A stretch of DNA of 62,892 nucleotides from NCBI GenBank assembly GCA_020831525.1, contig JAFIGH010000016.1:1-62892 (forward strand). The letters are read 5' to 3'. Numbering within the stretch: position 1 is the stretch's first letter; each line of letters starts with the position of its first letter. The notes under the pieces are model-generated. The model did not search any database, was not told the origin of the DNA, and saw only the letters and a program-made list of their open reading frames with translations. The position numbers were made by a program, and so were the translations under genes. This document shows positions 1-8,549 of the stretch, one piece after another. Source of the stretch: Opitutales bacterium. Its GTDB lineage: Bacteria; Verrucomicrobiota; Verrucomicrobiia; Opitutales; Oceanipulchritudinaceae.

Positions 1-199
1 GCCCTCCTCCCGACCACATCAAAGAACCTTGCGGTAATCTTGCATAGGCAATGGCCTACGACCGGGTTCTTACGATTTGGGTTGCCCTGCGGGATCGGGG
101 CGGCATTCTCTGCTTTTGTTTTGCCGCTGTATTTTCTTCCGCGGCGGCAGAGTTGCTTATCCGAAAATCCGAATACGAGAAAGAATTACCTTTAACCGC

Positions 200-847
200 A
201 TGGCGAATTATCCAGGTTCCCGCGGCCGCGGCCGCTATCATCGCTCCCCCCAGTTTCAAGTTCGCAAGAACGAACGCATCCGCGCCCGCGAGGTGCGCCT
301 TATTGGCCACGACGGCAATCAGATCGGAGTGGTGAGCCGCGACGATGCGCTTTCGGCGGCGAAGAAGATGGGTCTTGATCTCGTTGAGATCGCGGCCAAT
401 GCCCGTCCGCCGGTGTGCCGTATTCTCGACTTCGGCAAATACATGTATGAGCAGTCGAAGCGGCAGAAGGAGAACAAGGCGAAGGCTGCGTCGTCTTCAA
501 AGATCAAGGAAGTGAAGTTCCGCGTGCGGATTGAAGAGCACGATTATATGACAAAACTGCGCCGCGCGGAGGAGTTTTTGTACAAGGGCAACAAGTTGAA
601 ACTTTCGCTCATGTTCCGCGGGCGCGAGAACGAGCACAAGGAACTGGGCGTGGAAATGCTCAAGCGCGCGGCCAATGACCTCGTCCACGTCGGGTCTTCG
701 GACGCGGATCCAAAGCTGAGCGGGCGGCACGTCAACCTCATCATGTCGCCGCACTCGGCGAACAAGCGGACGCTTAAATACAATGAGCACGTCAACGTCG
801 GCGGGGCCGATGATGACGATGATGAAGAAGAGGATGATGAGGATTGA
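200..847 (+). CDS. infC: Translation initiation factor IF-3
   Basis: IF-3 binds the 30S subunit, keeps it apart from 50S and checks start-codon pairing. The 215-residue product has the IF3 N-domain (about residues 20-90, with the NERIRAREVRLIG stretch and the LVEIA..ARPPVCRI..FGKY motif), a lysine-rich linker and the C-domain (KIKEVKFRVRIEEHDY onward). ATG at 200 gives the usual N-terminus; the frame is open further upstream but that part is not IF3-like. The C-terminus has an extra run of about 13 Asp/Glu residues, which is unusual. The next gene starts inside this tail. rpmI and rplT, the usual downstream partners, are absent here. Confidence 0.97.
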   Translation: MANYPGSRGRGRYHRSPQFQVRKNERIRAREVRLIGHDGNQIGVVSRDDALSAAKKMGLDLVEIAANARPPVCRILDFGKYMYEQSKRQKENKAKAASSSKIKEVKFRVRIEEHDYMTKLRRAEEFLYKGNKLKLSLMFRGRENEHKELGVEMLKRAANDLVHVGSSDADPKLSGRHVNLIMSPHSANKRTLKYNEHVNVGGADDDDDEEEDDED

Positions 848-2621
848 TTCTGTCGCGGCGGGCGGATTGCTCCGCCGGGGACTGACGGGCGTGTTTGCGG
901 CGCTCTGCGTTTTTGTGTTTTCAGCGGCTTGCGCTGCGGGTGTAGAGCGGCATCCGCTGGCCGATGAAGTGGTGATTGTGGCAAACCGCGCGGTCGAGGG
1001 ATCGGAGGCGGTGGCGCGCTACTATGCCGAGCAGCGCGGGATCGACCCGGAGCGGATCCTTCTCCTTGACATGCCCGACCGCGAGACGATCTCCCGTGCG
1101 GCCTTCAACCGGCGTGTGCTCAACCCGCTCGTGGAGGCGCTCGATGAAGGCGGATTCCTTGATGTCGTGCTGGAGCGCGCCCCGGCTGACGGATCGGAGC
1201 GCCGCGGCTATTCGGTTGTCTACAACCATGTGCGTTACATGGTACTTTGCTACGGAGTGCCGTTGCGCATTGCGCGGATGAACGATTTGGACGAATCCGA
1301 AGACGTGGAGCGTTTTGTGCGGCGGCATGCGCGGACGCGTCCGAATTTTGCCCGTCCGGAGTTTTTTCAGGGTCGCCTGGCGGCGAACAACGCCTCGGTG
1401 GATTCGGAGCTGGCCACGCTCGCGATGGGACCGGTGCCCGTCACCGGCATGGTGGGCAACCCGTTGTTCCGTCAGGTGGAGCCGGGAGTGCTGGCCTCTG
1501 AGGTCATCCGTGTGACCCGGCTCGACGGGCCGACGCCGGAGGACGCGAAGCGGCTCGTCGACAATGCGCTTGAGGGCGAGCGGCTGGGCTTGCGCGGGCG
1601 GGCATACTTTGACCAGGACGGCCGCGAAGAGGGCGGCTACCGCATGGGCAACGACTGGTTGCGCGGCGCGCGGCGGATCATTGAGATGGCAGGATTCGAC
1701 ACGACGGTCGACACCCGCCGCGAGATTTTTGACCGCCGCGCCCGGTTTGACGCGCCGGCGTTCTACCTCGGTTGGTACGCCGGCGATGTCGACGGCGTCT
1801 TCCAGCTATCCGGGTTCGAGTTCGCGGCGGGCGCGGTGGCGGCGCACATCCACAGTTTTTCCGCCCGTTCGCTGCGGGACGCGGAGGCAGGCTGGGCGGC
1901 GCCCTTTGTCCGGCGCGGGGCCGCCGCCACGGTGGGCAATGTGTACGAGCCCTACCTCATGTTTTCGCATCATCTCGACGCCCTCACCGGGGCGCTGCTG
2001 GACGGCTGGACGTGGGGCGACGCCGCCTATTTCGCACTTCCCGTCCTGAGTTGGCAGAATGTGACGCTCGGCGATCCACTTTACCGACCCTTCGGCGTCC
2101 CCCTTGAGGCGCAGGTCGAACGCATCCGGCAAGACGGCTGGGAAGGGCACGATGCCTACATCCTCATCCGCGCAACCAACCGTCTGTTGGCCGAAGGTCG
2201 CGAGGCGGACGCGCGCGAGGGCATCCGGGGCGCGTTCGCAGACCAAGCTCATCCTGGCGTGGCGCTTTATATTGTCGAAATGCTTTCCGCCCACGAGGAT
2301 CGCGAGGATCGGCGGGCCGTCCTGCGTCGCGTCGTGGAAAGCGGTGTGGCGCCGGAACGGTCCACGGACTGGGGTCTTTTTGCCGCCCTTGCCGAGGCTT
2401 GCGTGCGCGACCGTATGTTCGAAGAGGCTGTCGCACTCTACAGACGCGTGCTCGAAAGCTCTGTGCATGACGACGCCTTCGCCCGCGCGATTCTCGGCGA
2501 GGCGTCGCGCGCGGCGGCCAGCGCCGGAGATTCCGACCTCAGTATGGAGTGGCGCGACCGGCAGCTCGCCATCATCCGTGCGGAGGAGGGAGCTGCCGCG
2601 GCGGATGAAGAGGGGGGCTGA
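834..2621 (+). CDS. TIGR03790 family secreted protein
   Basis: This uncharacterised protein is about 595 residues. The N-terminus is a signal peptide: a short basic start, a hydrophobic stretch and an AACAAG-like cleavage region. The mature protein opens with DEVVIVANRAVEGSEAVARYYA, typical of the family, which as I recall occurs mainly in exosortase-bearing bacteria. Function is unknown. The start overlaps the acidic tail of infC; ATG codons at 822, 834 and 837 are all possible, and 834 or 837 sit just after a GAAGAAGAGG stretch. The last 150 residues look helical and repeat-like. The gene converges on clpP with only 20 nt between. Confidence 0.8.
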   Translation: MMRIDSVAAGGLLRRGLTGVFAALCVFVFSAACAAGVERHPLADEVVIVANRAVEGSEAVARYYAEQRGIDPERILLLDMPDRETISRAAFNRRVLNPLVEALDEGGFLDVVLERAPADGSERRGYSVVYNHVRYMVLCYGVPLRIARMNDLDESEDVERFVRRHARTRPNFARPEFFQGRLAANNASVDSELATLAMGPVPVTGMVGNPLFRQVEPGVLASEVIRVTRLDGPTPEDAKRLVDNALEGERLGLRGRAYFDQDGREEGGYRMGNDWLRGARRIIEMAGFDTTVDTRREIFDRRARFDAPAFYLGWYAGDVDGVFQLSGFEFAAGAVAAHIHSFSARSLRDAEAGWAAPFVRRGAAATVGNVYEPYLMFSHHLDALTGALLDGWTWGDAAYFALPVLSWQNVTLGDPLYRPFGVPLEAQVERIRQDGWEGHDAYILIRATNRLLAEGREADAREGIRGAFADQAHPGVALYIVEMLSAHEDREDRRAVLRRVVESGVAPERSTDWGLFAALAEACVRDRMFEEAVALYRRVLESSVHDDAFARAILGEASRAAASAGDSDLSMEWRDRQLAIIRAEEGAAAADEEGG

Positions 2622-2641
2622 CTGGCGGAGCGCGGTGCCGC

Positions 2642-3247
2642 TCAGACCACCTTTTCGACAATTGCGTCGGCGAGGCCGTATTCGATCGCTTCCTTCGCGT
2701 TCAGGTAGAAGTCGCGGTCGGTGTCTTTGCGGATGCGGTCGAGGGGCTGCCCGGAAGCGCCGGCGAGGATATGGTTCATCTCCTCTCGCAGTTTTTCCAT
2801 TTCCTGGGCCTGAATGTGGATATCCACGGCGGCTCCGCGCATCGTTCCCATGATGAGCGGCTGGTGGATGAGCACTCGCGAGTGGGGATAGAGGAGGCGT
2901 TTGCCTTTGGCGCCGCCGCAGAGAAAGACCGAGCCCATACTCGCGGCAAGGCCGACAACGACCACCCGGATCTCGCTCGTGACGAGCTTCATCGTGTCGT
3001 AGACTGCCATGCCCGCCGTGATCGAACCGCCGGGGGAGTTGAGGTACATAGTGATCTCTTTGCCGGGATCCATGTATTCGAGATAGAGCAGTTGCTCCGT
3101 GGCGGTGCGGGCGCTCTTGTCCGAGACCTCGCCCCAGAAGAATATCTTCCGTTCTTCGAGGAACTTGCGTTGCATCAGCTCGCTCAGCGGCGGGGCCTTG
3201 TCCTGCTTTTTGCCGTCGTCTCCGTCCATTCTTGGGTTTCCGAACAT
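2642..3247 (-). CDS. clpP: ATP-dependent Clp protease proteolytic subunit
   Basis: ClpP forms a 14-mer barrel that degrades proteins fed by Clp ATPases in the cytoplasm. The 201-residue product has the full catalytic triad with canonical spacing: Ser103 in AASMGS, His128 in RVLIHQPL and Asp177 in KDTDRD (25 and 49 residues apart, as in E. coli). The SPGGSITAGMAVYD and GQPLDRI motifs are also present. The start at 3247 (MFGNPRMDG) is chosen over the longer open frame because the upstream residues are not ClpP-like; 3229 is an alternative. No clpX is adjacent. The gene is divergent from the EPS export set. Confidence 0.95.
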   Translation of the reverse strand: MFGNPRMDGDDGKKQDKAPPLSELMQRKFLEERKIFFWGEVSDKSARTATEQLLYLEYMDPGKEITMYLNSPGGSITAGMAVYDTMKLVTSEIRVVVVGLAASMGSVFLCGGAKGKRLLYPHSRVLIHQPLIMGTMRGAAVDIHIQAQEMEKLREEMNHILAGASGQPLDRIRKDTDRDFYLNAKEAIEYGLADAIVEKVV

Positions 3248-3530
3248 ATCGCCCCAAGTTGAGCGATGCCTTTCGCGGGAGCAAGTCCGCAGCGCGCATT
3301 CGCCGCCGCCGGCGGGAAATAAGTGTCCTGTTGAACAAAATCGGGCGGGAAAACATGGATAACGTGCTTGACCCGAGGGGCCGGAGGCTACCATGCTTGT
3401 TGCCGAAAACTAGAAAAAAAGGTTGCTCCCCCGGTTTAACCGTTTTTTTCTAGCCTATCGCACAAACTTTTGCATTGTGCGGTCGTTTCTTAACCAACGC
3501 GCATTCGATCAAATACACTCCAAACCAATT
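3248..3530. promoter_or_regulatory. Divergent intergenic region with terminator-like inverted repeat
   Basis: This spacer separates clpP (minus) from the beta-barrel gene (plus). It holds a near-perfect inverted repeat at 3410-3453: arms CTAGAAAAAAAGGTT and AACCGTTTTTTTCTAG differ by one bulged base. On the plus strand, a nested CGGTTTAACCG hairpin is followed by seven Ts, as in an intrinsic terminator. Upstream lie weak promoter-like TTGAAC (3331) and TTGACC (3368) boxes without good -10 partners. A terminated leader transcript ahead of the EPS genes is possible. Confidence 0.5.
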
Positions 3531-4715
3531 ATGAAGTCGCCAACCAAACTATTGTCATTTCCGCTCCTCGGGGCATGCTTCCTCCCGGCGGCCGCCTCTG
3601 CCGCTCCCATGGTCGCCATTGGAGACAATGCTGCGCTGTTCCTTACCGGTGTCGCTGAGATCCGCTACGAGGACAACGTCTTCCGCGACCGGACGAACCG
3701 CGTCGACGATTTCCGGTTCCGTTTCGAGCCCGGCGTCGAACTGCAGTTCGGCAGCGGTCTTGCCCAGGCCAGTTTCTTTGCCTCGGCGGAGGTCGTTCGC
3801 TGGGCCGATGAATCCGGCCTGAATGACGAGTTCCTCCACCTGCTTTTCAACGCCAGTCTGGACGAGTCGGTCTACCGCATCAATTTCCATGCCAGCTACG
3901 ACGAGCGCGCGACCAATGACATGGACGCGAATCTTGACGCCCGTCTCCTCGAACGTGAAGAAACAGCTCTCGGCGTGAACGGTCGCTATATGTTCACGAA
4001 CCTCACCTCCATGGGGCTCGGGTTCAACTACGACCGCCGCGAATACAAGCAAAGCAACGCTTCCGGCCATGAAAGCTATTCTATCCCGGTTTCCGGCTAC
4101 TACCAGATCAGCCCGGGTCTCGACGCGCAGGTGGGTTACGTCTACCGCCGGGTAGATATCATCGACCCGTTCATTTTCTCCCTCAACCAAGATTACCGCG
4201 ACAATTCCTTTTATGTAGGGGCGGTTGGCCAAATGGGTTCTCCCATGTGGGTGGGGGACGTGAAGGTGGGTTGGACGGAACGCAAGTTCCTCGCGACGGA
4301 CACGGTTTTCGGCATGATCCCAAGTCGGAAGGTCGATTCAATGACCTACGATGTCGGTCTGACTTACAACGCCGTCAATTCCTCCCACACCCTCCGCGTC
4401 GAGCGGGATTACCTGAATAGTGTGGTCGGCGGTCGCAATTTCTCCCGCGCGCAGATTTCCTTCGGCAGCCGCTTCCAGCTCGTGCCGATGTGGTCGGCCA
4501 ACACGATGATCGGCTACAACCGTTCTGATTACTCGGGCATTGATCGCCGCGACGACAGCTACTTCCTGCGTGCCGGGCTTGTCTACAACCCCAATGAGTA
4601 TGTCCGGATCTCCGCCTCCTTGACTCACCAGCGCGTGGACGACAACGACCGGATGGATGCCGGTTCGGACTATCGGGTGAACATTCTCTCGGTTTCGGCG
4701 TCTCTCCGTTACTGA
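3531..4715 (+). CDS. Outer-membrane beta-barrel protein, BBP2 type
   Basis: The 394-residue product has a clear signal peptide (MKSPTKLLSFPLLGACFLPAAASA) followed by alternating hydrophobic/polar strands typical of an outer-membrane barrel (GIAEIRYEDNV-like start, repeated strand-turn units such as GYYQISPGLDAQVGYVYR, and a C-terminal strand ending in an aromatic-rich VSASLRY). Proteins of this type are often encoded with exopolysaccharide export genes, as here: a Wza-like protein and a Wzc-like kinase follow. The likely role is passage or anchoring of the polymer at the outer membrane. ATG at 3531 is chosen because it begins the signal peptide. A strong hairpin terminator lies right after the gene. 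Confidence 0.8.
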   Translation: MKSPTKLLSFPLLGACFLPAAASAAPMVAIGDNAALFLTGVAEIRYEDNVFRDRTNRVDDFRFRFEPGVELQFGSGLAQASFFASAEVVRWADESGLNDEFLHLLFNASLDESVYRINFHASYDERATNDMDANLDARLLEREETALGVNGRYMFTNLTSMGLGFNYDRREYKQSNASGHESYSIPVSGYYQISPGLDAQVGYVYRRVDIIDPFIFSLNQDYRDNSFYVGAVGQMGSPMWVGDVKVGWTERKFLATDTVFGMIPSRKVDSMTYDVGLTYNAVNSSHTLRVERDYLNSVVGGRNFSRAQISFGSRFQLVPMWSANTMIGYNRSDYSGIDRRDDSYFLRAGLVYNPNEYVRISASLTHQRVDDNDRMDAGSDYRVNILSVSASLRY

Positions 4716-4741
4716 GCCCTTCGATTTTTTTCAGATTCTCC

Positions 4742-4782
4742 GGGGGGAGGTCAGACACTACGGTGTTGACCTCCCCTTCCTT
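4742..4782 (+). terminator. Intrinsic terminator with C(UACG)G tetraloop
   Basis: Arms GGGGAGGTCA (4744-4753) and TGACCTCCCC (4767-4776) pair perfectly. An inner ACAC/GTGT stem closes a TACG loop, giving a 14-bp stem with one bulged G and an extra-stable UNCG-type tetraloop. The tail is only moderately T-rich (TTCCTTTCT). It sits between the barrel gene and the Wza-like gene, so it may reduce, not abolish, transcription of the downstream export genes. Confidence 0.8.
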
Positions 4783-4818
4783 TCTCCGCATCTTCCAAGT
4801 TTTCAACATTCAATCGCC

Positions 4819-5415
4819 ATGCGTTCCGCACACCGTTTTCTGATCTTCCTTCTTTTCCCCCTCCTTGCTCCGATCGGCACTGTCGCGGGTCAGAATATGA
4901 CCTATGCTTCGGGCAGTTACACCATACGCCCGCTGGATGTCGTCCGCGTCACGCTGTATGTTGCGGATGATCAGCAGTTTTCCACGGAGGTGCGTGTATC
5001 CTCCGGCGGGACGGTTTCGCTTCCGTATCTCGACCAGGTGACCTTGGCAGGTCTGACGGTGGAGGAAGCCCGGCGCTTCGTCTACGAGCCCTACAACCGC
5101 GATTACTATGTCGAGCCGCACATCGACCTCGTCGTTTTGACTTCGGCGGCCCGCACCGTCACGGTCATGGGGCAGGTGAACGCGCAAGGGCAGGTGTTCC
5201 TCCCGTCGGAACAGCCGCTTTCCCTCCTGCAGGCGATCGCGGCGGCGGGCGGTTTCCGGAGCAACGATCTCGCGGACAAGCGCCGCGTCCGTATCACCCG
5301 TATCGGGACGGACGGCCAGGAGGAAGTGCTCACGGTGAACGCCGATGATATTTCCGCAACGGACATGCCTCTGCAGGAGAACGATTTGATTTTCGTGCCG
5401 CGCCGTATGTGGTGA
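4819..5415 (+). CDS. Polysaccharide export protein, Wza-like (short)
   Basis: The 198-residue product has a signal peptide, a polysaccharide-export domain (SYTIRPLDVVRVTLYVADD... VSSGGTVSLPYLDQVTLAGLTVEEA) and one SLBB-type domain (TVTVMGQVNAQGQVFLP... LLQAIAAAGGF). It is much shorter than E. coli Wza (about 380 residues) and has no lipobox cysteine, so it is probably not a lipoprotein. The role is periplasmic or outer-membrane channel for exopolysaccharide. It lies between the barrel gene and the tyrosine kinase; 57 nt separate it from the latter. Confidence 0.88.
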   Translation: MRSAHRFLIFLLFPLLAPIGTVAGQNMTYASGSYTIRPLDVVRVTLYVADDQQFSTEVRVSSGGTVSLPYLDQVTLAGLTVEEARRFVYEPYNRDYYVEPHIDLVVLTSAARTVTVMGQVNAQGQVFLPSEQPLSLLQAIAAAGGFRSNDLADKRRVRITRIGTDGQEEVLTVNADDISATDMPLQENDLIFVPRRMW

Positions 5416-5472
5416 GCCGCGGCGGGCCTTCCACCTTGATTTTTCTGACAACCTGATACTACACAATTTGCA

Positions 5473-7737
5473 ATGAACAAGACCCCTCCTCCCGGTAACG
5501 ATGGAAGCTACGGTGGCGGCTATTACGGCGGCTACTACTACGGTGAAGGTTACGGCAGTTACGCTGAAGCCGCCGTCCAGCCCTCGCGCGGATTGAAAGA
5601 CTACCTCGTCATCCTCCGTGAACGGATTTGGTGGCTTGTTGTCACGGTCTTCGTCGTCTTCCTTGGTGTCGCCCTCTACACCTTCAATGCTCCGGAGCAG
5701 TACCGCGCGGTGGCCACGGTGGAACTCCTGCGCGACAAGGACCGCACGGTCCAGTTTGAGGACATCGTGAATCAAAAGATTCATAACGTCGAGGACTTCA
5801 ACACGCAGGTGCAGGTGCTGGAGAGTTTCAGCATGGTGCGCGAAGTGCGGAAGCGCCTGCAAGGAAATGAACTCCGCCGCTTCATGGCGCCCTACGAAGA
5901 GGGACTCGACGTCTCCCTGCGCGGTATGCGCAGCCCGGAGGAAATCCTCTTTCGCAACCGTTCGATCTCGCCCCGCCGTCTGTCCCTCATGGTGAATATC
6001 GGCTACTCGCACCCGAACCCGGAAGTCGCGGCGGCAGTGGCCAACTATTTCGCCGAGGCCTACCTCGAACACTCCCTGCGCGAGCAGATCGACGGCTCGC
6101 GCCGCGCGGTCGACCAGCTGCGCCAGCAGGCCGACCAGGAACTGGTGAAGATCAAGGATATGGAGCGCCGACTGGCCGACTTTAAGGACAAGTATGGAAC
6201 AACTTCGTTCGATGCCCACCAGGACATCGACAACCAGCAGCTCATCGCCCTGAACACCCGTCTCCAGGAAGACCGGCGCAACTATGACATGGCGCGCACC
6301 GCCTGGCTGCAGATCGAACGAGCGATGGACGAGGGGCGCCCGCTCTACGAGTTGAAAACGATCGCCGGGACCGCGCAGGTACCTGAGTTGCTCACCCGCA
6401 TGCGAACATTGCGGATCGACGTGGCGACCCTGAGTAAGCGCTTCCGCGACAAGCATCCCCGCATGATCGCGGCACGCGAGGCGCTGGAGCGCACGCAGGA
6501 TGAACTCTCCGCCGCCGTGAACGAGGCCGCGCGCAGTTTCCGCAACGATTACGAGCGTTCCCGCACGAATTTCGAGAATTCCCGCGAACGGCTCGCCGAG
6601 AAGGAGCGCGAAGTGATCGAGCTGGACCGCCTGCGCCCGGAATACAACGCGCTGCTCCGCGACCTCGGCATCAGCAAGCAACTTTACGACCACTATTATT
6701 CCCGCCTCCAGCAGGCAACGGTGAAGGGTTCGCTCGAAGGACAAACAGCCCGCATCGTGGACGAGGCGCTTGTCCCCGCGCGGCCTTATAGCCCGAATAT
6801 TTCTCTCAATCTTGCAATCGGTCTTGTCGCCGGATTCGGCCTTGGGCTCGGACTCGTGTTCGCCCTCGCGATTCTCGACGACAAGATCAAGACGGCTTTC
6901 GATATCGAGTCGACGATCGGCCTCCCGCTCATAGGCATCGTCCCCCGGATCAGCCGGGTCGATGTAACGGAGAAGGCGCGCATTGTCGCTGACAATCAGG
7001 ATAAGCACACCGTCGAATCCTTCCGCGCCATCGTTTCCACCCTCAAACTCAATGAGGAGAGCCGGAACGCCAAGGTCATCCTCACCACAAGTACGGTGCC
7101 GAGTGAGGGTAAGTCGTTTGTTTCCACAAACTTGGCGATCACCTTTGCCAATCACGGCGAGCGCACCATCATCGTCGATTCCGACTTGCGCATGCCCAAC
7201 ATCGCCAAGTCGCTCGATCTCGAGTCAAAGGTCGGCTCTCTCCACGTCCTGACCGGTGACAAAAAGCTGGAGGACGTCATTATCAAGGATTACCTCCCGA
7301 ATCTGGACATCCTTCCGTCCGGCGGCCGTAGCAAGAGCCCGACGCAGATGCTCAGCAGCGAGCGCTTCGCCAACCTCATCCACGAGCTTCGTCTGCGTTA
7401 CGACAAGGTGATTATCGACTCGCCGCCGCTCGCACCGGTGAGCGACGCGCTCAATGTGCTCCCGCTCGTTGACGGCGTGCTCTACGTCGTGCGCTTCAAT
7501 ATGGTCAAGCGGAAGACGGCGAACCTCAATATCCGCCGCCTGCGCGAGTCCAACATCCCCGTCTTCGGTGCGGTGCTGAACAACATCAACACCCGCTTCG
7601 CCGGATACTACTACTCGCACTACTACGACAAATCATACTCGCAGTACTATTTTGCCGGAGACGACGCCGAACCGATTGTCGCGGGCGGCGACGAAGGGCA
7701 GGAAAATATCAAGGAAGAGACTTCGGTCAAATCCTAA
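5473..7737 (+). CDS. Chain-length determinant / BY-type tyrosine kinase, Wzc-like
   Basis: This inner-membrane polysaccharide co-polymerase with a fused cytoplasmic tyrosine kinase has 754 residues. Order: a Gly/Tyr-rich N-terminal tail, TM1 about 54-76, a periplasmic Wzz region with long coiled coils (about 200-400), TM2 about 443-466, and the kinase with Walker A around 540-549 (PSEGKS), Walker A' around 566 (IIVDSDLRMP) and Walker B around 646 (VIIDSPPLAP). The C-terminus carries a tyrosine cluster (about 711-727), the expected autophosphorylation site. The tyrosine-rich N-terminus (residues about 13-30) is unusual. It completes the export set, but no glycosyltransferases or polymerase are next to it. 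Confidence 0.93.
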   Translation: MNKTPPPGNDGSYGGGYYGGYYYGEGYGSYAEAAVQPSRGLKDYLVILRERIWWLVVTVFVVFLGVALYTFNAPEQYRAVATVELLRDKDRTVQFEDIVNQKIHNVEDFNTQVQVLESFSMVREVRKRLQGNELRRFMAPYEEGLDVSLRGMRSPEEILFRNRSISPRRLSLMVNIGYSHPNPEVAAAVANYFAEAYLEHSLREQIDGSRRAVDQLRQQADQELVKIKDMERRLADFKDKYGTTSFDAHQDIDNQQLIALNTRLQEDRRNYDMARTAWLQIERAMDEGRPLYELKTIAGTAQVPELLTRMRTLRIDVATLSKRFRDKHPRMIAAREALERTQDELSAAVNEAARSFRNDYERSRTNFENSRERLAEKEREVIELDRLRPEYNALLRDLGISKQLYDHYYSRLQQATVKGSLEGQTARIVDEALVPARPYSPNISLNLAIGLVAGFGLGLGLVFALAILDDKIKTAFDIESTIGLPLIGIVPRISRVDVTEKARIVADNQDKHTVESFRAIVSTLKLNEESRNAKVILTTSTVPSEGKSFVSTNLAITFANHGERTIIVDSDLRMPNIAKSLDLESKVGSLHVLTGDKKLEDVIIKDYLPNLDILPSGGRSKSPTQMLSSERFANLIHELRLRYDKVIIDSPPLAPVSDALNVLPLVDGVLYVVRFNMVKRKTANLNIRRLRESNIPVFGAVLNNINTRFAGYYYSHYYDKSYSQYYFAGDDAEPIVAGGDEGQENIKEETSVKS

Positions 7738-8045
7738 GATTCCGCCCGCAGGCAAAGATCCGATTTTGTGCGACCGCCCCCGAACCGGGGCGGTCGCTCT
7801 TTTTGTAGACGTAGACCACGCGCCGCCGCGGGCGGACGCTGCTCGCGGCATCGCGGGCCGCGGCAATATCTTCAGGTCATGGTAAAGCTGGCTATGCGTG
7901 TTCCCTCGTGCCGGTGATTTTTCCGGAAATGTAACAATTCAATTCTTGGTCGCGCGGCGCGCGATGCCTATATCGTAGCGGATGGATTGTTTCGTTATGA
8001 TTGTGATGTCACGGGATTGTCACTGGGGCGCGGGGGAACGGAGCC
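7738..8045. other. Intergenic spacer with intrinsic terminator
   Basis: The first part holds the terminator of the EPS set (listed separately). The remainder up to the CYTH gene shows no convincing gene; it probably carries the promoter of the CYTH-CHAD-ParA operon, but I see no strong -35/-10 pair. Confidence 0.5.
7770..7804 (+). terminator. Intrinsic terminator after the Wzc-like gene
   Basis: Perfect 11-bp stem GCGACCGCCCC / GGGGCGGTCGC (7770-7780 and 7787-7797) with loop CGAACC, followed by TCTTTTTT-like Ts. This is a strong rho-independent terminator 30 nt after the kinase stop codon. Confidence 0.93.
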
Positions 8046-8549
8046 ATGGGTCTTGAGATCGAGCGGAAGTTCGTTGTCGACGCGTCCATGCTGCCTGATC
8101 CGGAGAAGGCAGTGCCAATGGAGCAGGGTTATCTGGACCACGGGCAAATCGCGGCCCGGGTGAGGATCGCGGGCGAACGGGCTTTTCTCACCCTCAAGGG
8201 GACTGGTTCCGGCACTTCGCGCGCCGAGTTCGAGTATGCGATTCCGCTCGAAGACGCGCGGGAGTTGCTGCGCTCCTGCTCGCTGCCGGGCCGGGTTGCG
8301 AAGACACGGCGCTACTACCGCCACGGCGGGCGTCTTTGGGAGGTGGACGTGTTCGGGGGGGCGAACGAAGGCCTTGTTCTCGCTGAGGTCGAACTGGAGA
8401 GCGAGGATGCCGCGGTCGACGTGCCCCCTTGGGTGACGCGTGAGGTCAGTGGCGATCCGCGGTATTTCAACGCCTACCTCGCCCGCCATCCGTATGGTGA
8501 ATGGCGTGGCGATGAGGCTTCGGATAACTTGGAAGGGGGCGGTACATGA
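8046..8549 (+). CDS. CYTH domain protein (triphosphate tunnel enzyme)
   Basis: The 167-residue product has the CYTH signature ExExK (GLEIERKF, residues 2-9), followed by the tunnel residues expected of an active enzyme: arginine in AARVRI, lysine in LTLKG, glutamate in EFEY, KTRRYY and EVDVF / AEVELE. Such proteins hydrolyse inorganic triphosphate or related substrates with a divalent metal. It overlaps the CHAD gene by 4 nt (ATGA), so the two are likely translated together. Substrate cannot be told from sequence alone. Confidence 0.92.
   Translation: MGLEIERKFVVDASMLPDPEKAVPMEQGYLDHGQIAARVRIAGERAFLTLKGTGSGTSRAEFEYAIPLEDARELLRSCSLPGRVAKTRRYYRHGGRLWEVDVFGGANEGLVLAEVELESEDAAVDVPPWVTREVSGDPRYFNAYLARHPYGEWRGDEASDNLEGGGT

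Noticed and set aside
1806-3356. A long minus-strand open frame upstream of and across clpP
   Set aside because: It overlaps the TIGR03790 gene and clpP in a different frame; its translation is Arg/Pro-rich shadow sequence.
4810-7155. A 781-codon open frame on the minus strand across the EPS genes
   Set aside because: It lies antisense to the Wza-like and Wzc-like genes, which carry clear family motifs. Its product has no recognisable domain and is a composition effect of GC-rich codons.
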